Shown: piece by piece, positions 63,756 to 64,000 of the stretch
Numbering within the stretch: the first letter of the stretch is position 1
Layout of the letters: the number at the start of each line of letters is the position of its first letter
Origin: Aristolochia californica
Lineage: Eukaryota; Streptophyta; Magnoliopsida; Piperales; Aristolochiaceae
NCBI GenBank assembly: GCA_029961685.1
Contig: JARWKL010000009.1
Span: forward strand, 14,627,237-14,691,236
Length of the DNA stretch: 64,000 nucleotides
Direction of reading: 5' to 3'
The notes under the pieces: generated by a model
Database searches by the model: none
Told to the model about the DNA's origin: nothing
What the model saw: only the letters and a program-made list of their open reading frames with translations
Program-made: the position numbers and the translations under genes

Positions 63756-64000
63756 AATTTCCCAAACTTGGATGAGAAAACTTTTTTCTTCATTGGTGGT
63801 GTGTGAATAAATTTTCTGGACTTACTTTTGTTATTGCTTTAAATTTTCTCCATACACAAAGTCTAAAATTTTTATTTCGTTGTCTTCTATTCTCTTTCTT
63901 GTCCACGAGATGAAGGAAAAAGTAAAAACTCAAGTTTTGATTTAAGAAAAATGTACACATCTAAAATGGAAATGCACAATGCACAAATATGGAGAGAGAT
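63756..64000 (-). repeat. Partial monomer at the right edge
   Basis: These 245 bases are the 3' part of the next inverted copy, ending at the window edge inside ATGGAGAGAGAT. The array therefore extends beyond the window with unchanged orientation. Confidence 0.9.

Larger units (their letters stand above)
40192..64000 (-). repeat. Satellite array, right arm (same monomer, inverted)
   Basis: The same monomer continues on the opposite strand. The start motif is now read as its complement, TTGTTGAACTAGTGG, and its last base marks each start: 40591, 41266, 41941, 42615, 43291, 43966, 44641, 45318, 45991, 46665, 47342, 48017, 48692, 49367, 50042, 50714, 51389, 52063, 52732, 53407, 54074, 54741, 55416, 56091, 56766, 57439, 58113, 58757, 59431, 60107, 60782, 61457, 61733, 62404, 63080 and 63755. 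Spacing is again mostly 672-677 bp, with clear exceptions at 58,757 (644) and 61,733 (276). The first copy next to the flip is cut to about 400 bp. Bases 63,756-64,000 are part of a further copy, so the array continues to the right. No gene or inserted element was seen. Confidence 0.97.

Noticed and set aside
1..64000. Centromere protein B box, telomere repeats, 5S or 45S rDNA, tRNA genes, and transposon ends.
   Set aside because: I looked for the characteristic motifs by eye and saw none. Centromeric identity is therefore neither supported nor excluded.
1..64000. CRISPR array or prokaryotic repeat system.
   Set aside because: Repeat units are about 675 bp, without short direct repeats and unique spacers, and no cas-like gene is present.

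Overview
The window is a single block of tandemly repeated satellite DNA, with no gene, rRNA, tRNA, CRISPR array or recognisable transposable element. About 96 copies of one AT-rich monomer of about 675 bp fill all 64 kb with no unique sequence between them. Such an array points to eukaryotic heterochromatin (centromeric, pericentromeric or subtelomeric). I do not recognise the family and cannot name the organism. A plant or an invertebrate is plausible, but nothing in the sequence proves either.

Layout: positions 1 to about 40,195 hold 60 monomers in one orientation (called + here; the choice of strand is arbitrary). At 40,192-40,198 the array flips, and 40,199-64,000 holds 36 start points of the same monomer on the - strand, plus a partial copy at the right edge. 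The flip is abrupt, out of monomer register, and lies on a 7-bp sequence (ATTTAAA) shared by both partners. Nearly the whole right two thirds of the window is therefore an imperfect palindrome centred near 40.10 kb with a loop of about 186 bp.

Within each arm the monomers are not interchangeable. Two main subtypes (A and B) and many private variants recur at multi-monomer spacings of 1, 2, 3, 4, 5, 9, 11 and 16 monomers. This shows overlapping rounds of segmental duplication rather than one clean higher-order repeat. The clearest blocks are a three-monomer tandem duplication (31.5-35.6 kb), a five-monomer-spaced duplication (21.3/24.7 kb), a mosaic triplicated block (8.0, 15.4 and 18.7 kb) and, in the right arm, an X-Y-Z block (40.6-42.6 kb) that reappears 14.15 kb away as X-Y-X-Y-Z (54.7-58.1 kb). 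Several monomers carry deletions, two of them large (about 161 bp in the first copy and about 399 bp near 61.5 kb), with short homologies at the joints. Diagnostic variants change along the window: one is confined to the first 25 kb and another is almost confined to the inverted arm.

Short open frames (60-85 codons) occur on both strands, but they are repeats of the monomer and are not annotated as genes. I found no new molecular system. What merits attention is the architecture: the orientation switch, the out-of-register palindrome, the nested duplications and the positional segregation of variants. Monomer counts, offsets and variant distributions were read by eye and not computed by alignment.
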